NCBI GenBank assembly: GCA_007122315.1
Contig: SKUB01000129.1
Location: forward strand, 1-64,000
Source: Pseudomonadales bacterium
GTDB lineage: Bacteria; Pseudomonadota; Gammaproteobacteria; Pseudomonadales; Azotimanducaceae
Direction of reading: 5' to 3'
DNA length: 64,000 bases
Positions 55,604 through 64,000 of the stretch are shown piece by piece. Below the pieces are notes generated by a model. That model worked only from the letters and a program-made list of their open reading frames with translations. It did not search any database and had not been told where the DNA came from. Within the stretch, counting starts at the first letter, position 1, and each line of letters opens with the position of its first letter. A program made the translations under genes and the position numbers.

Positions 55604-56943
55604 GCTGCGGTCGTCCGGCGTTCGAGCAGCGCAAAATAGAAACCGTCGTGCTCCGCAACGGTGGGGAGCAGCTGTTGTCCGAACGCGCGTGGACGGGCCT
55701 GCTCAGGCGCGTTGCCGAAAACGATGGGCAGGCACAGGGCGTCGTCGTGTTCCGCAAGGAAGGCGCCAATCACGTCCTCGTTCTCCTCCGCCAGCACGGA
55801 ACAGGTGCAGTAGAGTAGCCTGCCACCAATGCGCAACAGCGGCCAGAGATTGCGCAGAAGATCACGCTGCAGGCGCAGCAGCTCGGGCATGTCTTCGGCT
55901 TCGCGCTGCAACCGGATGTCGGGCTGGCGGCGCAGAATGCCGGTGGCGCTGCAGGGTGCGTCCACCAGAATCCGGTCGAATGGCTTGCCGTCCCACCACT
56001 GCCTGGGCGTGCGGCCGTCTCCGGTCCGCACATCGATGGTGACGCCTGCCCGGGCGACGTTCTCGCGGATACGCTGGCAGCGGCGCGGATCCACATCGAG
56101 CGCCAGAATCTCTGCGGCCGGCTCCATCTGGGCCAGGTGCAGTGCTTTGCCGCCCGGCGCGGCACAGGCATCGAGAATGCGTTCCCCGGGCGCCGCGCCG
56201 AGCAACGGCGCAGCGAGCTGGGCACCTTCGTCCTGCACGCTCAGCTCGCCGTCGGCGAATCCCGGCAGCGCAGTGACCGGGAGCGGCTGCTCCAGATAGA
56301 TGGCGGTGTCGCTGAGCGTTCCCGCATGCGCCGCAATGCCGGCGTCCGCCAGCGCTGCCAGGGTCAGTGAGCGCTTACGACGAGTGCGCAGGGTCATGGG
56401 TGGGCGGGCATTACCGGCATTGACGATGGCCTGCCAGTCCTGCGGCCAGGCGTCTCGAAGCCGTTGCAGCCACCACTCCGGAAGGCCGAAGCGGGCGACG
56501 TCCGGCAGCGACGGATCGTCACCCCGCAGGTCCGCGCCAGCCAGCTTACGCAGCACCGCATTCACCAGACCCCGGGCCCAGCCCTTGCCCAGCCCTGCGG
56601 TGGCGGCGACGGTGGCGTGGACGGCGGCATGATCCGGAACGTCGGTGTGTGCCAGCTGGTAGCCGCCGAGCAGCAGCAGTGCGTGCACATCGAGATCCTT
56701 CGCGCGCGGGGCCTGGCGCAGATGGCGTCGAACTTCATGGTCCAGGCGCAGGGCGTGGCGCGCCGTCCCGAAGCACAGCTCGCGCACGAAGCTGTCGTCT
56801 GCGGCGGGGCCGTTGTGTCGGGCCAGGGCTTCCGGCAGCGTGGCGCGCCGCGCCAGCACATCGGCGAGGACGCGCGCTGCACGCACTCGGGCGGCGACAC
56901 CCTCCCCTTGGGCTTCAGGCGGGCTCAAGCTGTGCCCCTTCAT
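55600..56943 (-). CDS. rsmB: 16S rRNA m5C967 methyltransferase RsmB
   Basis: Methylates C967 of 16S rRNA. The 447-residue protein has an N-terminal NusB-like helical domain, then the SAM site [13 protein letters not shown] and two catalytic Cys motifs, DAPCSATG and YCTCSV. The ATG at 56943 overlaps the fmt 3' end by 29 bases. A GTG at 56886, with GGGGAGGG upstream, would avoid the overlap and start at [10 protein letters not shown]; both are possible. Confidence 0.94.
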   Translation of the reverse strand: MKGHSLSPPEAQGEGVAARVRAARVLADVLARRATLPEALARHNGPAADDSFVRELCFGTARHALRLDHEVRRHLRQAPRAKDLDVHALLLLGGYQLAHTDVPDHAAVHATVAATAGLGKGWARGLVNAVLRKLAGADLRGDDPSLPDVARFGLPEWWLQRLRDAWPQDWQAIVNAGNARPPMTLRTRRKRSLTLAALADAGIAAHAGTLSDTAIYLEQPLPVTALPGFADGELSVQDEGAQLAAPLLGAAPGERILDACAAPGGKALHLAQMEPAAEILALDVDPRRCQRIRENVARAGVTIDVRTGDGRTPRQWWDGKPFDRILVDAPCSATGILRRQPDIRLQREAEDMPELLRLQRDLLRNLWPLLRIGGRLLYCTCSVLAEENEDVIGAFLAEHDDALCLPIVFGNAPEQARPRAFGQQLLPTVAEHDGFYFALLERRTTAA

Positions 56944-57871
56944 GCAGCAGATCGGCCTGGGTCCGGGCCAGGGTCGCCGCGTCCATCACGCTGCTCTTGC
57001 CCCGCAGCACGCGCGCTTCGAGGATGCGCAGCACGCCATCGCCACAGGCCACGTCCAGGCCTTCGGCCTGGACAGCCACGACGGTGCCGGGTGCCGCATC
57101 GCAGGGGGTGTCCATACCGATGGCGCGCAGGAGTTGGACCCGGATCCCGTCCCGGATCACGGCCACCGGTTTGCTCGGGTTCATGGCGCGGATCCGGCGT
57201 CCGACCTCACAGGCAGGGTCGGCGAAGTCGATCCTGGCGTCCTCCCGGGTGAGTTTGCTGGCGTAGGTTGCGCCGGTGTCAGGCTGCGGCACGGCGGGAT
57301 GCTGTGCCAGATCCGCAAGGACATCGAGCAGCGCCTCCGCGCCGAGTGATGCCAGGGCGGACTCGAGCTCGCCACCGGTCTCCAGCGCTCCGATGCTTCG
57401 GCTCCTGGCCAGTCGAACCGGACCGGTGTCCAGGCCCGCATCCATCTGCATGATGCAGACCCCGGTTTCCGTGTCGCCCGCCATGATCGCGCGCTCTACT
57501 GGTGCGGCCCCGCGCCAGCGGGGCAGCAGCGAGGCGTGCACATTGAGGCAGCCATGCTCGGGGAGGTCCAGTACGGCCTGGGGCAGGATCAGGCCATAGG
57601 CCGCGACCACCAGGAGGTCAGGAGCCAGCGCTGCAAGTGCGGCCTGGGCGTCGGGTCCCCGCAGGGAGCCGGGTTGCGCAATGGGCAGGCCTGCCTCCAG
57701 CGCGCGCTGCTTCACCGGCGACGCGGTCAGCCTGCGACCGCGCCCGGCGGGTCGATCCGGTTGGGTGAGCACAGCGCACACGGGCAGATTGGCGGTCAGC
57801 ATCCTGCCGAGGATGCTGGCTGCGAACGTCGGCGTTCCGGCGAAGACGATGCGGCGCGGCGATGTACTCAC
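56915..57871 (-). CDS. fmt: Methionyl-tRNA formyltransferase
   Basis: Formylates initiator Met-tRNA using 10-formyl-THF. The 318-residue protein has [11 protein letters not shown], the folate/catalytic [14 protein letters not shown] (His and Asn region) and the C-terminal tRNA-binding domain. The start is GTG 57871, overlapping the def stop as GTGA. def-fmt-rsmB is a well-known order. Confidence 0.95.
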   Translation of the reverse strand: MSTSPRRIVFAGTPTFAASILGRMLTANLPVCAVLTQPDRPAGRGRRLTASPVKQRALEAGLPIAQPGSLRGPDAQAALAALAPDLLVVAAYGLILPQAVLDLPEHGCLNVHASLLPRWRGAAPVERAIMAGDTETGVCIMQMDAGLDTGPVRLARSRSIGALETGGELESALASLGAEALLDVLADLAQHPAVPQPDTGATYASKLTREDARIDFADPACEVGRRIRAMNPSKPVAVIRDGIRVQLLRAIGMDTPCDAAPGTVVAVQAEGLDVACGDGVLRILEARVLRGKSSVMDAATLARTQADLLHEGAQLEPA

Positions 57872-58371
57872 GCGCTCTGGCGATGCCGCTTTTCGAGCTT
57901 TTTGCGGATGCGTTGCCGCTTCAGGCCGGAGAGGTAGTCGACGAACAGCTTGCCGAGCAGGTGGTCGCACTCATGCTGGATACACACCGCCAGCAGCCCT
58001 TCCGCTTCCAGCTCGTAGGGTGAGCCGTCCCGATCCAGCGCCCGCAGACGGATGCGTTCGTTACGATCGACGGATTCATAGTAGCCAGGCACCGACAGGC
58101 AGCCCTCCTGGCTGTCCACGCTGCCGCCGAGCAACTCGATCTCCGGGTTGATGAGAACCCGCGGTTCGTTACGGGCTTCGGAAATGTCCATCACCACCAC
58201 CCGTTTATGAACATCGACCTGGGTGGCGGCGAGTCCGATCCCTTCGGCGTCGTACATGGTTTCGAGCATGTCATCCACCAGCTGCTGGATGGACGCATCC
58301 ACCTCGCCCACGGGCGCAGCCCGGGTCCGAAGCCTGGGATCGGGAAATTCTAGAATCTCGAGGCGCGCCAT
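57868..58371 (-). CDS. def: Peptide deformylase
   Basis: Removes the N-formyl group from new proteins. The 167-residue protein has the three metal motifs [17 protein letters not shown] and QHECDHLLG. The C-terminus is basic ([17 protein letters not shown] region). The start ATG is at 58371. It is divergent from the LysM gene with 143 bases between the starts, where no strong promoter was recognised. Confidence 0.96.
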   Translation of the reverse strand: MARLEILEFPDPRLRTRAAPVGEVDASIQQLVDDMLETMYDAEGIGLAATQVDVHKRVVVMDISEARNEPRVLINPEIELLGGSVDSQEGCLSVPGYYESVDRNERIRLRALDRDGSPYELEAEGLLAVCIQHECDHLLGKLFVDYLSGLKRQRIRKKLEKRHRQSA

Positions 58372-58514
58372 GGGAACGTGAGCTATCTTTGGTTCTAGTG
58401 GAAATTCTGTTACTAAAATGGTGCCAGCTAAGGGTTTTGCAACCTCGGGCTAAGGCCTCAGCGGGCGCTGCCGAAAGCTGGTACGTAGCGGGCGATGATA
58501 CGGGGATCGGGGTC

Positions 58515-59621
58515 ATGAGGAAAATGCTGTGCCGCATGTCGGCACTTTGCCCGGGCTGGCGTTCCGGTTCCCTGAACGGTGCAGTCGCCCTTCTGTTGCT
58601 GCTGGTCCTGGCCGCACCCTCGGCGGTGGAGGCTCAGGTCCGCGAAGATCAGCCGGGCGTCTACATCGTTCAGCAGGGCGACACGCTGTGGGACATCTCC
58701 GGGCGTTTTCTCACTGAGCCCTGGCTGTGGCCTGAGATCTGGCGGGTCAATCCAGAAATCGAGAACCCTCACCTGATCTATCCGGGCGACGTCATCCGCC
58801 TGCGTTGGATCGACGGCGAGCCGGCTCTGGTTCTGGAGCGCGGTGACCCCTCACGCACGGTGCGCATGGTGCCGGACGATACCGTCCGGCTGGAGCCCCG
58901 GATTCGCTACGAGCCCATCGTCACCGCGATTCCGACCATTGATCTGGAGGCCGTCGGGCCTTTCCTGTCCGCCAACCGGGTGGTGCGCCCACGGGAGTTG
59001 GAGAACGCGCCGTACGTGGTCCAGGGCGATTCCGGCCGGCTGCTGACCGGTGCCGGTGACCGCATGTATGTTCGCGGGCGGGAACTTGGCAGCGCCGGCG
59101 ACAGCTACGCGGTCGTGCGTCGTGCCACGAATCTCATCGATCCGGATACCGGAGAGCTGCTCGGGCTCGAAGCCGAGGAGATCGGCGCCGGGCGGGTGAC
59201 ATCAGTTGAGCGGGACATCGCCACCCTGCTGGTCACCAGTTCGCGAGAGGACATCCGCATCGGGGATCGCATCCTGCCCATGGAAGCCCGGGCACTGGAG
59301 CCGCGATTCTTCCCCAGCGCGCCGGACGGTGATATCCGGGGACGCATCATCAAGGTTCTCGGCGGCGTCACCCAGGTGGGTAACCTGTCCGTGGTGGTGC
59401 TGAACGTGGGCGAGCGCGAAGGCATCGTGCCGGGGAACGTGCTGTCGATCTGGCAGCAGGGCGCCGTGGTCCGCGATCGGGAACGCAATGAGTCCATCCG
59501 TCTGCCCAGCGAGGAAGCGGGACTGCTGATGGTGTTCCGGGTGTTCGACCGGGTGGCTTACGGCCTCGTGCTCGAGTCCCGGCGACCGCTCGCCGTCCTC
59601 GATGAGGTGCTCAACCCCTGA
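58515..59621 (+). CDS. LysM-domain exported protein
   Basis: Probable periplasmic or envelope protein. The 368-residue sequence has a signal peptide (hydrophobic LLLLLVLAAPSAVEA, cleavage near residue 42), then a LysM domain (YIVQQGDTLWDISGRFL...NPHLIYPGDVIRL), which binds peptidoglycan, and a long C-terminal beta-rich region of unknown role. It matches the Pseudomonas PA0020-like position divergent from def. The ATG at 58515 is chosen over an upstream one because it gives a proper signal peptide. The last 11 bases overlap the convergent oxygenase gene. Confidence 0.87.
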   Translation: MRKMLCRMSALCPGWRSGSLNGAVALLLLLVLAAPSAVEAQVREDQPGVYIVQQGDTLWDISGRFLTEPWLWPEIWRVNPEIENPHLIYPGDVIRLRWIDGEPALVLERGDPSRTVRMVPDDTVRLEPRIRYEPIVTAIPTIDLEAVGPFLSANRVVRPRELENAPYVVQGDSGRLLTGAGDRMYVRGRELGSAGDSYAVVRRATNLIDPDTGELLGLEAEEIGAGRVTSVERDIATLLVTSSREDIRIGDRILPMEARALEPRFFPSAPDGDIRGRIIKVLGGVTQVGNLSVVVLNVGEREGIVPGNVLSIWQQGAVVRDRERNESIRLPSEEAGLLMVFRVFDRVAYGLVLESRRPLAVLDEVLNP

Positions 59622-61077
59622 CGGCGCTGCCCGGTGCCCAGGTCGCATGGGTACCGCTGGAGATCCGGTGTGGCAGCATGATCCGGCACACCGGGCCGGC
59701 TTCTATGTCTCCGGCGTCGAGCAGCACGCACTCTGAACGGTCCGCCACCAGATCGGTGATGAACGTCACCAGGTAACCGTCGTCCTCCGCCACGGCGCCG
59801 ATGCGAGGCGCGAACGGCGCTTCACTTCCGTAGCGACCCTCCCCGAAAGGCAGCGACCAACTGCGTCCGCTGTCGAGATCGTGCTTCACGACGCCGTTGA
59901 ACAGGAACCAGCCCGGCTCGGTGGTCGTGGAGTAGAGGTAGCGTCCGCGGGTCCCGGCGCTGGTCTGGTTGAAGGTGCCGAATTCCAGGATGCGATCGTC
60001 CAGGTGGGTCTCCTTCACGGCCCCGGTCTTCAGGTTGAAGCGCCAGCGGTGCAGCTTGGACTTGAACGAGTGCTCGTCCACGTAGGCCATCAGCTTGGCC
60101 ATGCGGGGATCCCGGTGCTCGAAAGGCAGGGGGGCCGGCGAAGGATTCTCCTGGAAGTAGCCGTCGAGAACGATCTCGTCGCCTTCTTCGTAGGCGTTCA
60201 TCCAATGCAGCACGAAAGTCGGTTCCGCTTCGAACCAGCGGATCGACTCGGGTCCGCCATACCGCGGCAGGATGGCGAAGCGGGTGGGCAAGTCCGGATA
60301 GAAGCGGTTGGCGTGGAAGCCCTTCTCGAGCAGCTTCGGATCCCAGAACAGCGGCAGGTCCGCAAGAATGCTGTAGTTGCGGGTGAAGGCCATGTCGTGG
60401 GGCAGACGCGGTCCGGGCAAGGGTATCGGGACGTAATGTACGAGGCGATTGTCCGGACTGACGACGCCGTAGTGCATGTAGGGGGCGTGGGTCGAGTAGT
60501 TGAAGAACAGCAGCTCGCCCGTGGCCTCGTCCACCTTCGGGTGCGCGGAAATGCCGTCCAGCGGCGTCCAGGCCTCGGTGCCCAGGGTGTCCAGCGTGTG
60601 CGGGTCGAGCCGATAGCCCTCGCCGCACTGGTAGAACGTGCTCAGCACCTTGCCGGCATGCACCACGACATCCGTGGATGAGGCGTCCTTCACCGCGCCA
60701 TGGGCGCCCCAACCCGGCCTGAGTGAGCGGCGCGGGTCCTCGGCAATCCCCGCCCACAGCGCGTGCCCGGCTTCCTGCTCCGCCGCGAATGCGCGAGTGC
60801 GCACGAAGCGGTTGCAGTAGCGGGCGCGTCCATCCCGGAATGTCATGGCGTGGATCATGCCGTCGCCGTCGAACGGGTGATACAGCCCGATGGCATCGTG
60901 CACGGGATTCTCGGTGTTGCGGAAGTAGATGCCGTCGATGTCCCGCGGGATCTCGCCGATCACCTCGAGGTCGTCCGCATCGTATTCTTCGAACACCGGG
61001 GTCCAGGCGCCCGAGAGGTAGGGGTGGTCGCTTTCCCCAAGGGTGTGCGGGACGCTGCTGACGCGGATCCTGGGCAT
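59611..61077 (-). CDS. Carotenoid-cleavage-type (RPE65/CCD) oxygenase
   Basis: Non-heme iron oxygenase that cleaves double bonds in carotenoids, apocarotenoids, stilbenes or lignin-type substrates. The 488-residue protein is a seven-bladed propeller by family and shows four iron-ligand histidine positions, in SAHPKVD, LPHDMAFT, VLHWMNAYE and SGTHATW. No signal peptide. The substrate cannot be told; the acyl-CoA ligase and thiolase next door hint at a degradation route. It begins a region not syntenic with Pseudomonas. Start ATG 61077. Confidence 0.9.
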   Translation of the reverse strand: MPRIRVSSVPHTLGESDHPYLSGAWTPVFEEYDADDLEVIGEIPRDIDGIYFRNTENPVHDAIGLYHPFDGDGMIHAMTFRDGRARYCNRFVRTRAFAAEQEAGHALWAGIAEDPRRSLRPGWGAHGAVKDASSTDVVVHAGKVLSTFYQCGEGYRLDPHTLDTLGTEAWTPLDGISAHPKVDEATGELLFFNYSTHAPYMHYGVVSPDNRLVHYVPIPLPGPRLPHDMAFTRNYSILADLPLFWDPKLLEKGFHANRFYPDLPTRFAILPRYGGPESIRWFEAEPTFVLHWMNAYEEGDEIVLDGYFQENPSPAPLPFEHRDPRMAKLMAYVDEHSFKSKLHRWRFNLKTGAVKETHLDDRILEFGTFNQTSAGTRGRYLYSTTTEPGWFLFNGVVKHDLDSGRSWSLPFGEGRYGSEAPFAPRIGAVAEDDGYLVTFITDLVADRSECVLLDAGDIEAGPVCRIMLPHRISSGTHATWAPGSAVRG

Positions 61078-61107
61078 CGAAATTGCTCCACGGCCTCGGC
61101 GGGCCAA

Positions 61108-61123
61108 TCGCTTGCATAAGCGA
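61108..61123. promoter_or_regulatory. 16-nt palindrome in the oxygenase/thiolase divergent gap
   Basis: TCGCTTGCATAAGCGA has a 6-base inverted repeat (TCGCTT/AAGCGA) around GCAT. It lies 30 bases upstream of the oxygenase start and 81 bases before the thiolase start. It could be an operator for a regulator of both genes. No regulator gene is nearby in the window. Confidence 0.45.
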
Positions 61124-61204
61124 ACTCTTTCGCGCAAGACTAGCGAAGTCCGTGCCGGTGCGAAAGTGGATGCGCCGCTGAACCGACCATTCGAGGGTGA
61201 TGTC

Positions 61205-62440
61205 ATGGCTGAACCGGTCTATGTCCTGGGCGGCGCCCAGAGCGACTTTGCCGCCAACTGGACCCGCAACAACAAGGCGCTGTTCGATCTCATCGCCGAG
61301 ACCACGGAGGCGGCGCTCGCCAGCGCTGGCCTCGACGCCGCCGCAGTTGATGCGGTGCACGTGGGCAACTTCGCGGCGGAGCTGTTCTGCGGCCAGGGTC
61401 TGCTCGGCGGCATGATGGGGCATGTGCATCCCGGCTTCGAAGGCAAGCCGAGCAGCCGGCACGAGGCGGCCTGCGCCTCCGGATCCATGGCCGTGCTCGC
61501 CGGCATGACCGACATCCTTGCCGGCCACTACGATCTCGTGGGCGTGGTCGGGGTGGAGATGATGCGCAACGTGGCCGGACAGACTGCGGCGGAGCACCTC
61601 GGTGCCGCGGCCTGGGCGGGTCGCGAGGCGCAGGGCGCCCGCTATCTCTGGCCCGCGATGTTCTCGGACCTGGCCGAGGAGTACGACCGTCGCTATGGAC
61701 TCGACCCCGCCCACCTGGCAGCAATTTCGCGTATCAACTTCGCGAATGCCAAGCGCAACCCCTTAGCCCAGACCCGGGCCTGGACCCTCACCGACTCGAG
61801 CTTTGCCCGGGATGACGACGAGTCGAATCCGGTGATCGAAGGCTGGATGCGCAAGAGTGATTGCGGCCAGGTCACGGACGGCGCGGCCGTTCTGTTCCTG
61901 GCGTCCCGGGAGCGGGCCGAGGCCTATGCCCGCGAGCGGGGCCTGAGCCTGGATGCCATTCCGCGCATCAAGGGCTGGGGTCACACCACCGCCCCGCTGC
62001 TGATGGCGACCAAACTCGAACGCAGTGCCAACGACGGCGGCTACATCTTCCCCTGGGTGCGCAAGGCCATCACGGATGCCTACGGCCGTGCCGGGCTGCG
62101 CGGTCCGGAGGACCTCGACGCCATCGAGACCCACGACTGCTTCTCGGTAACCGAATACATGGCCATCGAGCATTTCGGCATGACCGCTCCGGGAGAAGGC
62201 TGGAAGGCGGTGGAAGACGGCCGCATCGACTTCGACGGCAGTCTGCCGGTCAACCCTTCCGGAGGGCTGATCGGCCTCGGCCATCCGGTGGGTGCCACGG
62301 GCGTGCGCATGGTGCTCGATGCCTACCGCCAGACCAGCGGCCAGGCCGGCGATACCCAGGTGGAGAACGCGCGGACAGTCGCCACCTACAACGTCGGCGG
62401 CTCGGGTACCGCGAACGCCTGTTTCATCGTCGGGGTCTGA
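61205..62440 (+). CDS. Thiolase-superfamily acyltransferase (SCP-x type)
   Basis: Probable acetyl-CoA acetyltransferase/3-ketoacyl-CoA thiolase-like enzyme. The 411-residue protein has the catalytic Cys in HEAACASGS, the second-site ETHDCFSVTE and the C-terminal GGLIGLGHPVGATG with the catalytic His. The HDCF pattern is typical of the SCP-x subgroup that handles steroid or branched substrates, though this is only a hint. The ATG at 61205 follows a GAGGG site. It converges on the acyl-CoA ligase. Confidence 0.87.
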   Translation: MAEPVYVLGGAQSDFAANWTRNNKALFDLIAETTEAALASAGLDAAAVDAVHVGNFAAELFCGQGLLGGMMGHVHPGFEGKPSSRHEAACASGSMAVLAGMTDILAGHYDLVGVVGVEMMRNVAGQTAAEHLGAAAWAGREAQGARYLWPAMFSDLAEEYDRRYGLDPAHLAAISRINFANAKRNPLAQTRAWTLTDSSFARDDDESNPVIEGWMRKSDCGQVTDGAAVLFLASRERAEAYARERGLSLDAIPRIKGWGHTTAPLLMATKLERSANDGGYIFPWVRKAITDAYGRAGLRGPEDLDAIETHDCFSVTEYMAIEHFGMTAPGEGWKAVEDGRIDFDGSLPVNPSGGLIGLGHPVGATGVRMVLDAYRQTSGQAGDTQVENARTVATYNVGGSGTANACFIVGV

Positions 62441-62468
62441 CGAGTCTGCCCGGTCGCGACTGCGCGCC

Positions 62469-64000
62469 TCAATCGAGGCGCTGGCGCAATTCGCCCCGGA
62501 CCACCTTGGCAAGCGCATTGCGTGGCAGCTTGTCGATCACCTCGAGTCGCTCCGGCAGTTTGAACCGGGCAATGCCCTGTTCCTCGAGGAAGGCGGTGAT
62601 GTCCGCCAGCGTCACCTCGGCATCGGGTTTGGGGACCACGAACACGCACACCTTTTCGCCGAGCACATCGTCCGGGTAGCCGACGCAGGCTGCCTCCGTG
62701 AGCCTCGGATGCGATGCCAGCAAGGTATCGAGTTCGTCGGGAGAGATGTTGTAGCCACCGCGGACGATGATGTCCTTGCAGCGTCCCACAAAACGATAGT
62801 ACTCCGGAGGGTCGCCGCTGCCGGTGATCTCGAACAGGTCGCCGGTCCGGAACCAACCGTCTTCCGCGAAAGCCGCGTCATTGTCCGCGGTGTCACCGAG
62901 ATAGCCGTCGAACAGCGTCGCTCCACGGACCTGCAGCTCTCCCGGGCTGTCGACAGCGGTGATCTCAGCCCCGGTTTCGGTGTCCACAAGGCGGGTCTCG
63001 ATCATTGCTGCCACCCGGTTCGACCACTCGAGATCCCGTGCGCCGAAACGGGGAAACAGCGTCGCCCGTTGCTCCGGATCGGGAATCTCCCGGGGCCCAG
63101 CCGCCAGGGAGATGCCTTCGTTGGAGCCGAACAGATTGATGATGTCGATGCCATGCTGCTCAGCGAACCCGCGAACCATCCAGGGGGACAGGGGCGCGGA
63201 GCCGGAACCGATGGCGCGCAGCCGGCTGAGATCGACCTGGGCCAGCAGGGATTCCTGTTTCAGCAGCATGTTCAGCAGTGCCGGCGGCGCGATGGTGAAA
63301 CTGCTGCCTTCGGCCGCGATCTGCTGCAGGAATACGGGCAGATCCAGCGGATGATGCAGGACCAGCGTCCCCGAGCATCGCAGCCAGTTGAACAGAAAGC
63401 CGCCGATGCTGGCCATGTTCACGAACGGAAACGGATTCAGTAGCACGTCGCCGTCACGCAGCTCCGCCGCGTCGAAGGTGGCCCAGGAAATGGCGGCCCA
63501 CTGATTCTGGGTTCGCGGCACGCCCTTCGGCGTGCCGGTGGTGCCGGAGGTCCAGCATACCGTGAAGACATCGTTGGCAGCGTCCTTCGCGCTGCCCTTG
63601 CTGCCGTTCCCTGAGCGCGATTCGGTCAGTGCCGCGGCCAGGTCCGAGTCAAGGGATTGCCCGCCCTGCGGCGGTTCGCTGCCCAGGAACAGGCGTTTCG
63701 GAAAGGCGATGTCGGCGCCCATGGCGTGATTGCCGTAGGCCTGTCCGCCGACCTGCGTGATGCCGAGGTAGGCCTTTGCGGGCAACTCGCGGCTCACCAT
63801 CCGCAGTTCGTGGGCACCGTACTGGACTGGCAGCGGGCTGATGATGGCGCCGATCCTGGCCATCGCCAGGTAGACCAGTACGAACTCGGTAACGTTCGGA
63901 AGCTGGGCGACCAGTACGTCTCCGGCACCGATGCCGTGCTGCTCGAGGACCTCGGTCCACGCCCCGACATGACGCTCTAGCTCGCCGTAGCTGAGTCGCT
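62469..64000 (-). CDS. AMP-dependent acyl-CoA synthetase/ligase (5' end outside window)
   Basis: Activates a carboxylic acid to its CoA thioester with ATP. 509 residues are visible and the frame is open to the window end, so the start lies further on. Motifs present are TSGTTGTPKGVPRT (P-loop), GSNEG, the hinge FRTGDLFEI, KDIIVRGGYNISPDEL (A8) and the catalytic Lys in RNALAKVVRGEL (A10). All catalytic parts look intact. The substrate is unknown. The convergent thiolase lies 28 bases away. Confidence 0.9.
   Translation of the reverse strand, partial: RLSYGELERHVGAWTEVLEQHGIGAGDVLVAQLPNVTEFVLVYLAMARIGAIISPLPVQYGAHELRMVSRELPAKAYLGITQVGGQAYGNHAMGADIAFPKRLFLGSEPPQGGQSLDSDLAAALTESRSGNGSKGSAKDAANDVFTVCWTSGTTGTPKGVPRTQNQWAAISWATFDAAELRDGDVLLNPFPFVNMASIGGFLFNWLRCSGTLVLHHPLDLPVFLQQIAAEGSSFTIAPPALLNMLLKQESLLAQVDLSRLRAIGSGSAPLSPWMVRGFAEQHGIDIINLFGSNEGISLAAGPREIPDPEQRATLFPRFGARDLEWSNRVAAMIETRLVDTETGAEITAVDSPGELQVRGATLFDGYLGDTADNDAAFAEDGWFRTGDLFEITGSGDPPEYYRFVGRCKDIIVRGGYNISPDELDTLLASHPRLTEAACVGYPDDVLGEKVCVFVVPKPDAEVTLADITAFLEEQGIARFKLPERLEVIDKLPRNALAKVVRGELRQRLD

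Noticed and set aside
59822-61714. Minus-strand frame of about 630 codons overlapping the oxygenase and the thiolase start
   Set aside because: It is out of frame with the oxygenase and reads as low-complexity Arg/Ala/Gly sequence. Both real genes have intact catalytic motifs.

Overview
This window is a high-GC chromosome segment from a gammaproteobacterium and it spans the probable replication origin. The gene order is a compressed version of the origin region of Pseudomonas aeruginosa (remembered order, not searched): algC-argB-pyrE-rph-yicC-gmk-rpoZ-spoT-ridA-recG-rubredoxin-ubiC-ubiA-uvrD-glmS-glmU-atp-parB-parA-rsmG-mnmG ... mnmE-yidC-yidD-rnpA-rpmH-[origin]-dnaA-dnaN-recF-gyrB-plsC-gmhB-tag-lpxL-type-trkA-rsmB-fmt-def-LysM. 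It is probably not Pseudomonas itself. The ATP synthase c subunit is of a different type, glyQ/glyS are absent between gmhB and tag, and several non-syntenic genes are inserted. I cannot name the genus.

Layout. Positions 1-16300 hold biosynthesis and housekeeping genes on both strands: sugar phosphates, arginine, pyrimidines, nucleotides, stringent response, recombination, and ubiquinone with a rubredoxin too short for most gene finders. From 16337 to 42716 every gene is on the minus strand: uvrD, glmS/glmU, the full F1Fo ATP synthase operon behind a clear promoter, parAB with rsmG and mnmG overlapping by 4 bases, a five-gene insertion (amidohydrolase, exported-looking SDR, SLC13 permease, universal stress protein, TMEM165/Gdt1-type membrane protein), then mnmE-yidC-yidD-rnpA-rpmH. 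A gene-free stretch of about 600 bases (42717-43312) with a perfect DnaA box and AT-rich tracts follows. Plus-strand dnaA-dnaN-recF-gyrB comes next, so transcription runs outward from this point on both sides, as expected for oriC. Two parS-like palindromes lie inside recF, matching the resident ParA/ParB.

From 49459 to 59621 there are lipid and LPS acyltransferases, heptose phosphatase, DNA glycosylase, the Trk potassium system, the rsmB-fmt-def translation-start cluster and a LysM protein. A 140-bp direct repeat sits twice between the lpxL-type gene and trkH. Synteny breaks at 59621, where a carotenoid-cleavage-type oxygenase, a thiolase-like acyltransferase and an acyl-CoA ligase (cut by the window end) form an accessory catabolic-looking block.

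No rRNA, tRNA, CRISPR array, transposase, prophage or defence system was seen. The most unusual signals are the 140-bp repeat pair, the apparent non-standard start codon of the TMEM165/Gdt1-type gene, the glycine-poor ATP synthase c subunit, the signal-peptide-bearing SDR, the acidic insert in the SLC13 transporter, and phased 15-nt repeats upstream of the SLC1 transporter gene.
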